A stretch of DNA of 64,000 nucleotides from Mitsuaria chitosanitabida ATCC BAA-476 = NBRC 102408 (GCF_001598255.1 NZ_BCYP01000011.1:124001-188000), one strand, 5' to 3'; shown: positions 1 through 9,425, counted from the stretch's first letter. Notes: generated from the letters alone by a model not told the origin. A program made the numbers and translations.

Positions 1-231
1 TCCCGCGGGGTGCCGGGGATCCCAGCCCGGCGGCATCAGGTCCGTCCAGGCGAGCTCGCGCACGCCGGCCGGCAAGGGTTCCTCCGGGGAGCGTCGGGAC
101 TGTTGGTCGATGCGGGTCGAGCTCAGGTCGCGGATCGCCAGCACGGTGGGCACCGCGGTCGCGATGGCGGCGACCAGGCCCACGCGGGCCCACCAGGGCC
201 AGCGGCCCGTCGCTCCGGCGCGGCCGATCAA
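1..231 (-). CDS. DUF3299-like protein, second copy (3' part outside window)
   Basis: Reading the minus strand leftward from 231 gives 77 codons running off the window edge. The peptide has a short basic N-terminus, a hydrophobic segment near residues 13-33 (WPWWARVGLVAAIATAV) and then RELAWTDLMPPGWDP. That last motif matches RELTWLQLVPPGWDP in the preceding gene, so the two look like tandem paralogues of the DUF3299 family, secreted or membrane-anchored. The chosen start is a TTG that overlaps the upstream stop (TTGA); no ATG lies near it, so the exact start is an inference. Being last in the zinc-type cluster, it is probably translated by coupling. Confidence 0.6.
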   Translation of the reverse strand, partial: MIGRAGATGRWPWWARVGLVAAIATAVPTVLAIRDLSSTRIDQQSRRSPEEPLPAGVRELAWTDLMPPGWDPRHPAG

Positions 232-920
232 CGCGGCGGACTCCGGTAGGCCTCGACGCGGCCCGCCTCCAGGCGGTAGCCGCTGACCCCCATCTCGCTC
301 GGCTGGCGATCGAGCTTGAGCACGCCGCTCGCCCAGACCGTGTCCATCGCCCGCAACTGCCTAGCCGGCTGCGCGAGCCGCACCAGCACGATCTGGTTGG
401 CGGGCGGCGGAGGCATGTGGATGCAGGCGCCGAAGTAGGGAACCAGCAGGAACTCGCGCACGCCGTCGCGGTCCGCCTGCAGCGGCACGACGTAGCCGGG
501 CAGGCGCACCGGGGCGTCCTGCAGCGACTCGACGAGCGGCGCGTTGTCCAGCTCGTCGCGCAGGTCCGCCATCAGCGAGGCCGTGCGCGGGCTGCTGTCG
601 CTCAGCCGGCCGAGGTTGAGGTCGCGGAATCGCTTCATCGGATCCCAGCCGGGTGGCACCAGCTGGAGCCAGGTGAGCTCGCGATAGCCGGTGGCCGGCG
701 TGCTGGCCGCGGGGGCGCTCGGCGCCGTCGTGCCGGGCGCGGCCGCCGCCGCGAGGGTGGGCGTCATGACGAGCGCCGTGATCGCAGTGAGCGCGGCGGC
801 CACGTTGAACGTGGCGATCGCGGCGATGACGGTCGTGGCGCGGGCGGCGATCCGTCCCCGAGGGCGACGACGGCGCGCCGCCGTGGTGCTGTCGACGATG
901 ATGGGATCGGAACAGGGCAT
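228..920 (-). CDS. DUF3299 domain-containing exported protein
   Basis: A 230-residue protein with an Arg-rich N-terminus (residues 17-26), a hydrophobic signal/anchor segment about 28-60, an Ala/Pro-rich linker and a DUF3299 core. The core shows PGWDP near 90-94, the run LPGYVVPLQ near 140-148 and the hallmark GACIHMPPPPANQ at about 164-176. Family members sit beside MacB-type ABC transporters and DUF2796 proteins in zinc-regulated loci; their biochemical role is not known to me. The ATG at 920 is used because it lies just 2 bases after the permease stop and begins the signal-like segment. Periplasmic location is inferred. Confidence 0.8.
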   Translation of the reverse strand: MPCSDPIIVDSTTAARRRRPRGRIAARATTVIAAIATFNVAAALTAITALVMTPTLAAAAAPGTTAPSAPAASTPATGYRELTWLQLVPPGWDPMKRFRDLNLGRLSDSSPRTASLMADLRDELDNAPLVESLQDAPVRLPGYVVPLQADRDGVREFLLVPYFGACIHMPPPPANQIVLVRLAQPARQLRAMDTVWASGVLKLDRQPSEMGVSGYRLEAGRVEAYRSPPR

Positions 921-922
921 GG

Positions 923-2215
923 TCAGACTTTCGGAGAGAGCCCGTCGCTCAGCGACAGGGCGTAGGCCCGCAGGCCGGGCAGGAGGCTCGCGGCCCAGCC
1001 GAGCGCGGTGATCTCGCCCAGCAGTCGCCACTCGGCCATCGTCGGCAGGCCGGCCGTCAGCCCGATGCCGAAACGCAGTCGCACCCATGGCCCCAGGCCC
1101 GCGATCAGCAGCAGGCACAGCACCGCGCCCAAGGCGACCCCGCAGAGCGTGACCCCCATGCCTTCGGCCGCCAGCAGGCTGAAGATCCGCATCGGGCTGG
1201 CGCCGACGGCGCGCAGGATGGCCAGCTCGCGCCGGCGCTCGTTGAGGCCGGCCAGGATCACCGCCACCAGCCCGCACAGGCTGACCGCGGCGACCAGCGC
1301 GCTCATCAGCGCGAGGCTGCGCTCGCCGAGGGCGACGACGTCCCAGAGCTCGTCCAGCGCGACGCCGGGCAGTACCGCCATCAGCGGCTCGCCCGGGAAG
1401 TCGTTGATCCGCCGCTGCGTCGAGAACACTGCCGTGCGACGCTTCAGACCGACCAGCGCGGCGGTCACCTGATGCGGTGTCAGGTCTTGTCCACGCAACG
1501 CGTCGACCGCGACCGCGGCGCCAGGGATGGGCGCGCCGGCGACCCAGTCCAGGTGGATGGCCTCCATCGCCGCCAGGCCGATGTGGAGCGACCGGTCCAC
1601 CGGCGTCCCCGTACGGGCCAGCACACCGATCACCTGGAAGGGCTTGTCGGCATGGTCATTGGCCGCAAGGGCGCCATCGCCATGGCTGAGCACCAGCTTG
1701 TCGCCGAGCCGGTAGCCCAGCGACGCGGCCACGTCCGCCCCGAGCACCACGCCGAACAGGTCCGGCGGCAGGCCCCGCGCGGGCATCGTGTCGTCGAAGG
1801 CCCGCCCTTGCGCCAGCGCGAGGGGCAGATCCTCCCCATGGCGGAAGTGGGTGAAGTAGGCGCTGCTGGTCGCCACGACGGGGAAGCCGCGGTGCGAGTC
1901 GCCCAGCGAGATCGGCACCACCCAGTCGACCGCCGGCAGCCGGCTCAGCGCCTCGACGCTGGACCACTGGATGTTGTTGGTCGCGCCGCCGATGCGGAAC
2001 ACCGAGTACAGCAGCAGCTGGACCGAGCCCGTACGCGCGCCCACGATCAGGTCGGTGCCGGAGACCGACTGGGCGAAGTTCTTGCGGACGTCGTCGCGCA
2101 GGCGTTGCATGCCCAGCAGCAGCATCGTGGACAAGGCGATCGACAGCCCCACCAGCGACAGCACGAAGCGGCGGTTCCAGGCGCTCTGCGCCGCGAGCCG
2201 GATCAGCGCGCTCAT
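923..2215 (-). CDS. ABC transporter permease, FtsX/MacB-like
   Basis: A 430-residue inner-membrane protein. It has one N-terminal membrane segment (about 17-35), a large periplasmic MacB-PCD-like domain, and a C-terminal FtsX-type domain with about three membrane segments. The cytoplasmic loop NERRRELAILRAVGASP is the usual FtsX-family signature that contacts the ATPase. The start overlaps the ATPase stop by 4 bases, so the two are almost certainly a pair. MacB-type systems generally do mechanotransmission or lipoprotein/peptide work rather than ion channelling; here the neighbours (DUF2796, DUF3299, COG0523 GTPase, Zur) suggest zinc acquisition, as in the Vibrio ZrgABCDE system. Function is inferred from context. 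Confidence 0.85.
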   Translation of the reverse strand: MSALIRLAAQSAWNRRFVLSLVGLSIALSTMLLLGMQRLRDDVRKNFAQSVSGTDLIVGARTGSVQLLLYSVFRIGGATNNIQWSSVEALSRLPAVDWVVPISLGDSHRGFPVVATSSAYFTHFRHGEDLPLALAQGRAFDDTMPARGLPPDLFGVVLGADVAASLGYRLGDKLVLSHGDGALAANDHADKPFQVIGVLARTGTPVDRSLHIGLAAMEAIHLDWVAGAPIPGAAVAVDALRGQDLTPHQVTAALVGLKRRTAVFSTQRRINDFPGEPLMAVLPGVALDELWDVVALGERSLALMSALVAAVSLCGLVAVILAGLNERRRELAILRAVGASPMRIFSLLAAEGMGVTLCGVALGAVLCLLLIAGLGPWVRLRFGIGLTAGLPTMAEWRLLGEITALGWAASLLPGLRAYALSLSDGLSPKV

Positions 2216-2982
2216 GGCCGTGCTCCCCCTTTGGCCGCACGGGACAGACCGTCGTCCGCGGCCTGGCCGGGACCGCCGCGTGACGGCGGGCGCTGCAGCA
2301 TCGGCAGGTCCAGTACGCGCGGGAAGCGGGCGGCGAGCCGCGCGTCATGGCTGACGAAGAGCAGGGCGCTGCCGGACTCGAGGCAGGCCTCTCGCAGGGT
2401 CGCCATGAAGCCGTCGCGATGCGCGTCGTCCAACGCGGAGGTCGGCTCGTCGGCGATCACCAGATCGGGATGGCCGATCAGCGCGCGCGCCGCGGCCACG
2501 CGCTGCTGTTGGCCGACGGACAGCGCGCTCGCCCGGCGGGCGATGAGTTCGTCGCCCAGCCCCATGCGGCGCAGCAGCGTTCGTGCGCGCTCGCGCGGCT
2601 GACCGGCCAAGGTCGCGCGGCGGCGGGAGAACTCGCAGGCCAGGAGCACGTTGTCCAGCGCCGAGCGGTAAGGCAGCAGGTTGAACTGCTGGAAGATGTA
2701 GCCGACATGGTCGGCCCGCAGCCGATCGCGCTCGCGGCCGGAGCAGGCGCCCAGGTCGCGGCCGAGCAGCCGCACGTGCCCGCTGCTCGGCGCGAGCACG
2801 CCGGCGATCAGCGACAGCAGCGTGCTCTTGCCCGACCCGCTGGGGCCGCGCAGGAAGACGGCCTCGCCGGCCTCCAGGCGCAGGCCGCCGATGTCGAGGC
2901 AATCGTGCGTGGCGCGCGGCCAGCGGAAGGTCAGCGCCTCCACGTCGACGACCGGGACCAGCGCGCGGGCGGGCGGGCTCAT
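2212..2982 (-). CDS. ABC transporter ATP-binding protein (LolD/MacB type)
   Basis: A 256-residue ATPase. Walker A is GPSGSGKST at residues 46-54, the Q-loop is in YIFQQFNLLP, Walker B is LVIADEPTSALD, and the H-loop is in LLFVSHD. The ABC signature reads LSVGQQQR, with Val in place of the usual first Gly of LSGGQ. The ATG at 2982 overlaps the DUF2796 stop by 4 bases, and the gene's own stop overlaps the permease start. It should energise the adjacent permease from the cytoplasmic face. The tail after about residue 225 is poorly conserved and Arg/Gly-rich. Confidence 0.88.
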   Translation of the reverse strand: MSPPARALVPVVDVEALTFRWPRATHDCLDIGGLRLEAGEAVFLRGPSGSGKSTLLSLIAGVLAPSSGHVRLLGRDLGACSGRERDRLRADHVGYIFQQFNLLPYRSALDNVLLACEFSRRRATLAGQPRERARTLLRRMGLGDELIARRASALSVGQQQRVAAARALIGHPDLVIADEPTSALDDAHRDGFMATLREACLESGSALLFVSHDARLAARFPRVLDLPMLQRPPSRGGPGQAADDGLSRAAKGGARP

Positions 2983-3661
2983 CGGTCGCCGCCGATCGAG
3001 AGCGTGGCGGCGGGGCGCTTCAGCACCTGACGGCTCTGGCCCCGGGGCGTCGCGATCCGCGCCTCGACGCGCTGGATGCGCGGGAACACGGCAAAGAGCT
3101 GGTGCGTCAGCTGCGTCAACGCCGGGCTCGACGCGCAGCGGAAGCGATAGCTGGCGTCGACGTCGAGGTGCTCGTGTTCCCCTTTCGGTGCTGTCGTCGC
3201 TGTCGTCGCTGTCGTCGCGGCCGTTGTGGTCGACGTGGTCATTGCCGCCGTTGCAGCCGGCGCGGGCTTCGTGTCGACGATCAGTCCCGATTCGATCTGC
3301 ACGTCCTCGAAGCGGCAACCCGCCGGGGCATTGGCCGTGAACAGCGCCGCGCCGTCGCGCAGGCGCTGCAGCATCTGCTCGACCGCGGCGCGCTGCGCAG
3401 GTGTTCGGGGCTGGTGCTCGAAGCCCAGCACGCTGTCCAGCGGCGACTCCAGCTGCAGCGTCAGGAGGTCGCCCTCGACGGCGACATCCAGGTGGACGAC
3501 GCCGTGCTCGTGCTTGTCGCCGTGGGCCTGCGCCGACCCGAGCAGCGCGAGGCCGGCGACGATCGTCGCGACGTGAATAGCGGCGCGGGCGGCGGACGAG
3601 GTTCGCGCGACGCGAGTGGGACGAGCGGCGCCCCGGTCGGGGGCGAAGTGGTGGATCTTCA

Positions 3662-3662
<1 letters not shown>
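2979..3662 (-). CDS. DUF2796 (ZrgA-like) periplasmic zinc-binding candidate
   Basis: A 227-residue exported protein. A basic N-terminus is followed by a hydrophobic segment ending GSAQA, then HGDKHEHGVVHLDV, the His/Asp-rich start of the mature DUF2796 domain. A second metal-like patch, GEHEHLDVDASY, lies after a Thr/Ala-only stretch. That stretch is encoded by a 9-bp direct repeat (CTGTCGTCG, three copies on the plus strand near 3191-3217). The family member ZrgA of Vibrio cholerae belongs to a zinc uptake system. I start at the ATG (3662), which shares one base with the GTPase stop; a GTG one codon earlier is possible. The zinc role is inferred from family and neighbours. Confidence 0.8.
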
Positions 3663-4849
<1,187 letters not shown>

Positions 4850-4907
4850 GGGTGGCTCCGGAGTGGGGGCGAGGGGTTTCGCGGGCGATGCGGGTCTTTG
4901 TTGCTAA

Positions 4908-4923
4908 TGCGAAAGCGTTCGCA
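4908..4923. promoter_or_regulatory. Candidate Zur operator (16-bp palindrome)
   Basis: TGCGAAAGCGTTCGCA is an inverted repeat with 14 of 16 positions symmetric, set in a locally AT-richer stretch between the divergent GTPase and zur genes. Placement 58 bp from one start codon and about 80 bp from the other suits a shared operator. It does not closely match the enterobacterial Zur box, so assignment to Zur is inferred from position and the neighbouring regulator. Confidence 0.55.
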
Positions 4924-5002
4924 ATATAGCAGCATGACAGAATGCGCGAACGTCTCTTCCGTCCCACCGCGATCGCAGGATCGCCCTTCGCCTCCGCCCT
5001 TC

Positions 5003-5527
5003 ATGGAACGTTCGACCCGCCAGCGCAGCGCCATCCGCACCGTCATCGATGTCGCGGGGCGACCGCTCTCGCCGCAGGAAGTGCTGGACGCCGCGCAGGG
5101 CGAGGTGCCGGGGCTGTCGCTGGCCACCGTCTATCGCAACCTCAAGCAGTTGCTGGAGGCGGGCGAGATCCAGACCGTGTCCCTGCCCGGGGACAGCCCG
5201 CGCTACGAGTCGGCCCATCACGACCACCATCACCACTTCCAGTGCCAGGACTGCGGCCGGGTCTTCGACATCCATGCCTGTCCGGGCGACATGGCCCAGC
5301 TCGCCCCCAAGGGCTTCACGGTCGCGAGCCATGAGCTGACCCTCTATGGACGCTGCGCCGATTGCGGCGCCGCGAAGAAGGCGGCGCCCAAGCGGGTCGC
5401 GGCGAAGACCACCGCGGTCAAGCTCGCCGCCCCCAAGACCTCGACCACGAGGGCCGCCGCCTCGACCGGGACCGCCGCGCCGGCCAGGACCGCGGCGCGG
5501 GCGAGAACCGCCAAGCCTCGAGCCTGA
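5003..5527 (+). CDS. zur: Zur-like Fur-family regulator with Lys/Ala/Arg tail
   Basis: A 174-residue Fur-family repressor. The winged-helix half contains SLATVYRNLKQLLEAGEI (about 39-56), the Fur-family recognition helix region. A His-rich metal-site hinge, HHDHHHH, follows at 72-78. Structural zinc cysteines are in CQDC (81, 84) and CADC (118, 121). After residue 122 there is a 52-residue tail of Ala, Lys, Arg, Thr and Pro with no acidic residue. The zinc assignment rests on the divergent COG0523/DUF2796 cluster. I chose the ATG at 5003 because MERSTRQRSAIR is the usual Fur-family beginning; an in-frame ATG at 4934 would add 23 residues. Confidence 0.8.
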   Translation: MERSTRQRSAIRTVIDVAGRPLSPQEVLDAAQGEVPGLSLATVYRNLKQLLEAGEIQTVSLPGDSPRYESAHHDHHHHFQCQDCGRVFDIHACPGDMAQLAPKGFTVASHELTLYGRCADCGAAKKAAPKRVAAKTTAVKLAAPKTSTTRAAASTGTAAPARTAARARTAKPRA

Positions 5528-5616
5528 CCAAGGTCATCGCTGGTAGTGCTCCTAGTCGACCCGGGCCCGAAGCCCTGACACAATCCGCCCCAAAAATGAC
5601 CTTGAGGGAGGTTTCC

Positions 5617-6138
5617 ATGTCGGTTTCCACGGATGATCGTTTCGCGCCGCCGCAGGCGCCCGTCGAAGATCTCGTCGATCCCAACGCGCCGGAAGGCAAC
5701 CTGGCCGGTCGCGGCATCCGCCTGGTATCGGCCATCGTCGACGCGCTGATCGTCTTCGCCATCATCTGGGTGGCGGGCAAGGTGGTCCCCGCGCTGACCG
5801 CGATGCTGCAGCCCGCGGCCGACGGCGGTTTCGGTTCGTTCCGTCTGCTGCCCGCCCTGATCGGCTTCCTGCTCTTCGCCCTGGTGCAGGGCTGGACCCT
5901 GGTCGCCCGCGGCCAGACCCTGGGCAAGATCATCTTCGGTCTGCGCATCGTGCGCTCGGACGGCTCCAAGGTCGACGCGGGCCGTCTGCTGGGCCTGCGC
6001 TACGGCATCGGCAGCCTGGCCGCCATCAATCCGGGCCTGTCCATGGTCTACGGCCTGCTGGATTCGCTGCTGATCTTCCGCGAGTCGCGCAAGTGCCTGC
6101 ATGACACGATCGCCGACACCAAGGTGATCAAGCTCTGA
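5617..6138 (+). CDS. RDD family membrane protein
   Basis: A 173-residue protein starting at an ATG preceded by a good ribosome site (GGGAGG at 5606-5612 region). After about 28 soluble residues comes the RDD core: GRGIRLVSAIVDALIVF holds the conserved Arg and Asp of the first membrane helix, followed by two or three more helices and QTLGKIIFGLRIV, the family's post-helix motif. RDD proteins are small inner-membrane proteins of mostly unknown role; some act in ion/proton exchange. It overlaps the next RDD gene at its stop and so begins the larger cluster. Confidence 0.85.
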   Translation: MSVSTDDRFAPPQAPVEDLVDPNAPEGNLAGRGIRLVSAIVDALIVFAIIWVAGKVVPALTAMLQPAADGGFGSFRLLPALIGFLLFALVQGWTLVARGQTLGKIIFGLRIVRSDGSKVDAGRLLGLRYGIGSLAAINPGLSMVYGLLDSLLIFRESRKCLHDTIADTKVIKL

Positions 6139-6863
6139 GCGGGCAAGACCTGGCCCCGGCCGCGCGCATCGACACGCTGGCCCTGGCCGAGACGCCCGAG
6201 GGCATCGTCCTGTCCCTGCAGCCCGCGGGGCTGGTCGGCCGGACCGTCGCCTTCCTGATCGACCTGCTGATCCGCCTGGTGGTGGACATCGGCGTCGTCA
6301 TCGTCATGGGGCCGATGGGCAAGCTCGGCTACGGGCTGATCCTGATCACGCTGTTCTGCATCGAGTGGCTCTATCCCATCGTGTTCGAGCTCGCCCGCTC
6401 CGGCGCGACGCCCGGCAAGCAGGTGATGGGGCTGCGCGTGGTCATGGACACCGGGCTCCCCGTCACGCCGGCCGCGTCCATCACCCGCAACCTGCTGCGC
6501 ACCGCCGATTTCCTGCCGATGGCCTATGCCTTCGGCATCGTCACGATGCTGCTGAACCGCCAATGCAAGCGCCTGGGCGACCTGGCCGCCGGCACGCTGG
6601 TCGTGCACGTGCGGCCGGTGGTCCTGCACGACGAGCCGCCGACCGCGCCCAGCCTCGCCCCCGCGCGGGCCTTGAGTCTGCGCGAGCGCGCCGCCATCCG
6701 CGCCTGGGCCGGACGGGCCCGGCGCCTCACGCCCGAGCGCTTCGAGGAGCTGGCCCGGATCGCCGAGCCGGTGCTGCCGCCGGTGCCCGCGGGCGAGCCC
6801 CGCCGCACGGCCTCCGAGCGGCTGCTCGGCGTGGCGCAGTGGCTGATGGGAAGCCGCGGCTGA
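6135..6863 (+). CDS. RDD family membrane protein, apparent CTG start
   Basis: The frame carries a second RDD protein: ETPEGIVLSLQPAG, then GRTVAFLIDLL with the conserved Arg and Asp, further helices, and GATPGKQVMGLRVVMD. After the in-frame stop at 6102 there is no ATG, GTG or TTG before a GTG at 6279, which lies inside the first membrane helix and would delete the conserved Arg-Asp region. The CTG at 6135 overlaps the upstream stop as CTGA and sits 6 bases after AAGGTGAT (6121-6128), a good ribosome site. With that start the protein is 242 residues, a usual size. The C-terminal about 90 residues are Arg/Ala-rich and soluble. Confidence 0.75.
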   Translation: MSGQDLAPAARIDTLALAETPEGIVLSLQPAGLVGRTVAFLIDLLIRLVVDIGVVIVMGPMGKLGYGLILITLFCIEWLYPIVFELARSGATPGKQVMGLRVVMDTGLPVTPAASITRNLLRTADFLPMAYAFGIVTMLLNRQCKRLGDLAAGTLVVHVRPVVLHDEPPTAPSLAPARALSLRERAAIRAWAGRARRLTPERFEELARIAEPVLPPVPAGEPRRTASERLLGVAQWLMGSRG

Positions 6864-6888
6864 GGCCGCCCTCGATGAGGCCGATGCC

Positions 6889-7857
6889 ATGAGCCCCTTG
6901 CATTTCGCCGCGACGCACGGTCCGCTGTGGGACGCCTTCGCGCTGCAGCTCGTCGACGCGAAGCGCGGCGCCGGCGTGGACGGCGCGCTGCTGGCCGAGC
7001 GCTACCGCCGGGTCTGCGAGCACCTGGCGCTGGCGCAGTCGCGCGCCTATCCGATCCACCTGATCGCGCGCCTGGAATCCATGGCGCAGGACGCGCACCA
7101 GCTGATCTACCGCCGCCAGGACTACGGCCTGCGGGCGCTGGGCCGGCTGCTGCGGGTGGACCTGCCCGTGGCGGTGCGGGCGCAGCGGCGCTACGTGCTG
7201 CTGGCCTTCCTGCTGTTCACGGTGCCGCTGGCCCTGGCCTTCCTGCTGTCCTGGCAGGGCCCCGACTTCGCGCTGCGTCTGGCCAAGGCGGCGCAGCTGC
7301 GCGATTACGAGACCATGTACGGCGACGGCCGCCACGCGGTCGGCCGGATGCGCGAGGCCGCGACCGACTGGCAGATGTTCGGCTTCTACATCTTCAACAA
7401 CATCGGCATCGGCTTCCGCACCTTCGGCGCCGGCATCCTGGCCGGCGTGGGCAGCGCCTTCGTCCTGCTCTACAACGGCCTGCTGATCGGCGCCGTGGCC
7501 GGCCACCTCACCCGCGTCGGACTGGGCCACAACTTCTGGCCCTTCGTCGTGACCCATTCCGCCTTCGAGCTCACCGGCATCGTGCTGTCCGGCGCGGCCG
7601 GGCTGCGCCTGGGGCTGGGCTGGATGATGCCCGGACGGCAGCGGCGGCTGGAGGCGCTGCGCAGCGGCGCGCGCGAGGCCGTGCCGCTGGTCTACGCGGC
7701 CTTCTTCCTGCTGCTGGTCGCCGCGGCCTTCGAGGCCTTCTGGTCCTCCGCGGCCTGGGTCTCGCCGCCGGTGAAGTACGGCGTCGCCGCCGTGTGCTGG
7801 CTGCTGGTGCTGAGCTGGCTGTGCCGCATGGGCCGGGGAGGCGCGCATGCGCGTTGA
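6889..7857 (+). CDS. SpoIIM-family (stage II sporulation protein M-like) membrane protein
   Basis: A 322-residue membrane protein. A cytoplasmic helical N-terminal part (about 1-95) is followed by five or so membrane segments starting at VLLAFLLFTVPLALAFLLSW. The SpoIIM/DUF95 signature region FYIFNNIGIGFRTFGAGILAG is followed by THSAFELTGIVLSGAAGLRLG. The family name comes from Bacillus, but such proteins are common in non-sporulating proteobacteria next to RDD, DUF4129 and MoxR genes. It begins 25 bases after the second RDD gene and overlaps the next gene by 11 bases. Function unknown. Confidence 0.85.
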   Translation: MSPLHFAATHGPLWDAFALQLVDAKRGAGVDGALLAERYRRVCEHLALAQSRAYPIHLIARLESMAQDAHQLIYRRQDYGLRALGRLLRVDLPVAVRAQRRYVLLAFLLFTVPLALAFLLSWQGPDFALRLAKAAQLRDYETMYGDGRHAVGRMREAATDWQMFGFYIFNNIGIGFRTFGAGILAGVGSAFVLLYNGLLIGAVAGHLTRVGLGHNFWPFVVTHSAFELTGIVLSGAAGLRLGLGWMMPGRQRRLEALRSGAREAVPLVYAAFFLLLVAAAFEAFWSSAAWVSPPVKYGVAAVCWLLVLSWLCRMGRGGAHAR

Positions 7858-8593
7858 AGGCCTGGCCGTCGTCCTGCGTCCGCGCAGCCAGAGCGAGGCT
7901 TGCGACCTCGGACTGGCGCTGGTGCGCGCGCACTGGCGATCGGTGTGGCGCTGCTTCACGCCGGTCCTCCTGGTCGTCGCGGCGCTGGCCCTGTGCACCG
8001 TGGACACCCGCGGCTGGCTGCCGTTCCTGATCGTGTTCTGCCTCAAGCCCTGGCTGGACCGCACGCTGCTGTTCGTGATGGCGCGTGCCGTCTTCGGGCA
8101 GGAGACGCGCTGGGCCGATGTCTGGCGCGCGCGGCGCCAGGTCTTCGGCGGCCAGTTGCTGCGCACGCTGTTCTGGCGGCGCATTTCCCCGTGGCGGTCC
8201 TACACGCAGCCGGTCGAGCAGCTCGAGGGCCAGCGCGGCAGCGCGCGCCGCAAGCGCGTCAAGCTGATGCTGCACGACAACCGGGGCGCCGCCACGGCGC
8301 TGCAAGTCGCGTTCGCGCATGCCGAGGGCGTGATCACCTACGGCCTGATCGCGCTGCTGTGGTGGTTCGCGCCGGAGAACCGCAGCGGCGACGTGCTGGA
8401 CTGGTTCTTCCGCCCGGAATCGCATGCGGCCGGCCAGCTGCTGCTGGACCTGCTGCTGGCCTCGGTCTACCTGGTGACGGTGTTGTTCCTGGAGCCGTTC
8501 TATGTGGCCGCGGGCTTCGCGATGTACCTCAACCGCCGCGTGGTCCTCGAGGCCTGGGATGTCGAGCAGGAGTTCCGCCGTGCGTTCGGGTGA
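7847..8593 (+). CDS. Polytopic membrane protein of the MoxR/DUF4129 cluster
   Basis: A 248-residue protein with hydrophobic segments near 35-53 (FTPVLLVVAALALC), 55-75, a pair around 160-180 (ITYGLIALLWWFA) and near 195-225. A basic cytoplasmic loop (QRGSARRKRVKLMLHDNRG) separates them. I recognise no named domain beyond its habitual position between SpoIIM-like and DUF4129 genes. The ATG at 7847 overlaps the upstream gene by 11 bases, and only 4 bases separate its end from the next start, so it is co-translated with both. Confidence 0.72.
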   Translation: MRVEGLAVVLRPRSQSEACDLGLALVRAHWRSVWRCFTPVLLVVAALALCTVDTRGWLPFLIVFCLKPWLDRTLLFVMARAVFGQETRWADVWRARRQVFGGQLLRTLFWRRISPWRSYTQPVEQLEGQRGSARRKRVKLMLHDNRGAATALQVAFAHAEGVITYGLIALLWWFAPENRSGDVLDWFFRPESHAAGQLLLDLLLASVYLVTVLFLEPFYVAAGFAMYLNRRVVLEAWDVEQEFRRAFG

Positions 8594-8597
8594 GGCC

Positions 8598-9425
8598 ATG
8601 TCCCTGATCGGGCGGATCGCGCGGCGTGTCATGACCGTGGCGATGCTCGCCGGGATCGCGAGTGTCTCGGCGCAGACCGCCCCGGCGGCGTCCGCCGAAT
8701 CCGCCGAATCCGCGGCGCCCGCCGCGTCCGACCTCGGCGTGAGGTTCTCGGTGTCTCCGTCGCGCGCCTGGACCTCCGCGATCCCCGCGTCCGCGGTGAT
8801 GGCGGCGGCGAGCGACGTCGGCGCGGATCCCCTGTTGCCCGGCACCGACAAGACACGTGCGCTGCGCTTCAAGAAGCACGACGAGGAGAAGAAGGATCCC
8901 GCCGACAAGGTCGATGCCGGCTGGTGGCGGGACTTCTTCCAGAGCCTGTCCGCGGGCCTGCGGATCGCGATGTGGCTGGTCGTCGCGGGCCTGTTCGTGT
9001 TCGTGCTGCTGCGGCTGCGCGACTGGTTCCAGACGCGCGACCGTGATTCCCGACCCCAGGTGAAGGCGCCCACGCACGTGGGCTCGCTGGACATCCGGCC
9101 CGAGAGCCTGCCCGACGACATCGGCGCCGCCGCCCGCGCCTTGTGGCAACGCGGCGAGACGCGCCCGGCGCTGTCGCTGCTGTACCGCGGCGCGCTGTCG
9201 CGCCTGGTCCATGGCCACGGCGTGCCGATCCGCGCGGCCAGCACCGAGAGCGATTGCCTGGCCCTGGCCTCGTCGCGGCTGCGCCCCGACGCGCAGGACT
9301 TCCTGGCGCGGCTGGTGAGCGGCTGGCAGTCGGTCGCCTACGCGCGGCGCGAGCTGGCACCCGAGGACTTCGAATGGCTGTGCGCGGGCTTCAACGCGCG
9401 CATGGCGCCGGAGCGGCGCCCATGA
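8598..9425 (+). CDS. DUF4129 domain-containing membrane protein
   Basis: A 275-residue protein with an N-terminal signal-like segment (VMTVAMLAGIASVSAQTA), an extracytoplasmic part, one membrane helix near 120-138 (AMWLVVAGLFVFVLLRL) and a C-terminal DUF4129 domain. The hallmark run is ALWQRGETRPALSLLYRGAL, followed by a Glu/Asp-bearing turn and the end region YARRELAPEDFEWLCAGF. The ATG at 8598 follows the previous stop by 4 bases with GAGG just upstream. DUF4129 proteins are partners of MoxR/DUF58 modules. It overlaps the DUF4350 gene by 4 bases. Confidence 0.85.
   Translation: MSLIGRIARRVMTVAMLAGIASVSAQTAPAASAESAESAAPAASDLGVRFSVSPSRAWTSAIPASAVMAAASDVGADPLLPGTDKTRALRFKKHDEEKKDPADKVDAGWWRDFFQSLSAGLRIAMWLVVAGLFVFVLLRLRDWFQTRDRDSRPQVKAPTHVGSLDIRPESLPDDIGAAARALWQRGETRPALSLLYRGALSRLVHGHGVPIRAASTESDCLALASSRLRPDAQDFLARLVSGWQSVAYARRELAPEDFEWLCAGFNARMAPERRP

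Noticed and set aside
8502-8597. Longer start for the DUF4129 gene
   Set aside because: The extra 32 codons overlap the previous gene and show no conservation; the ATG at 8598 opens a normal signal peptide with a ribosome site.
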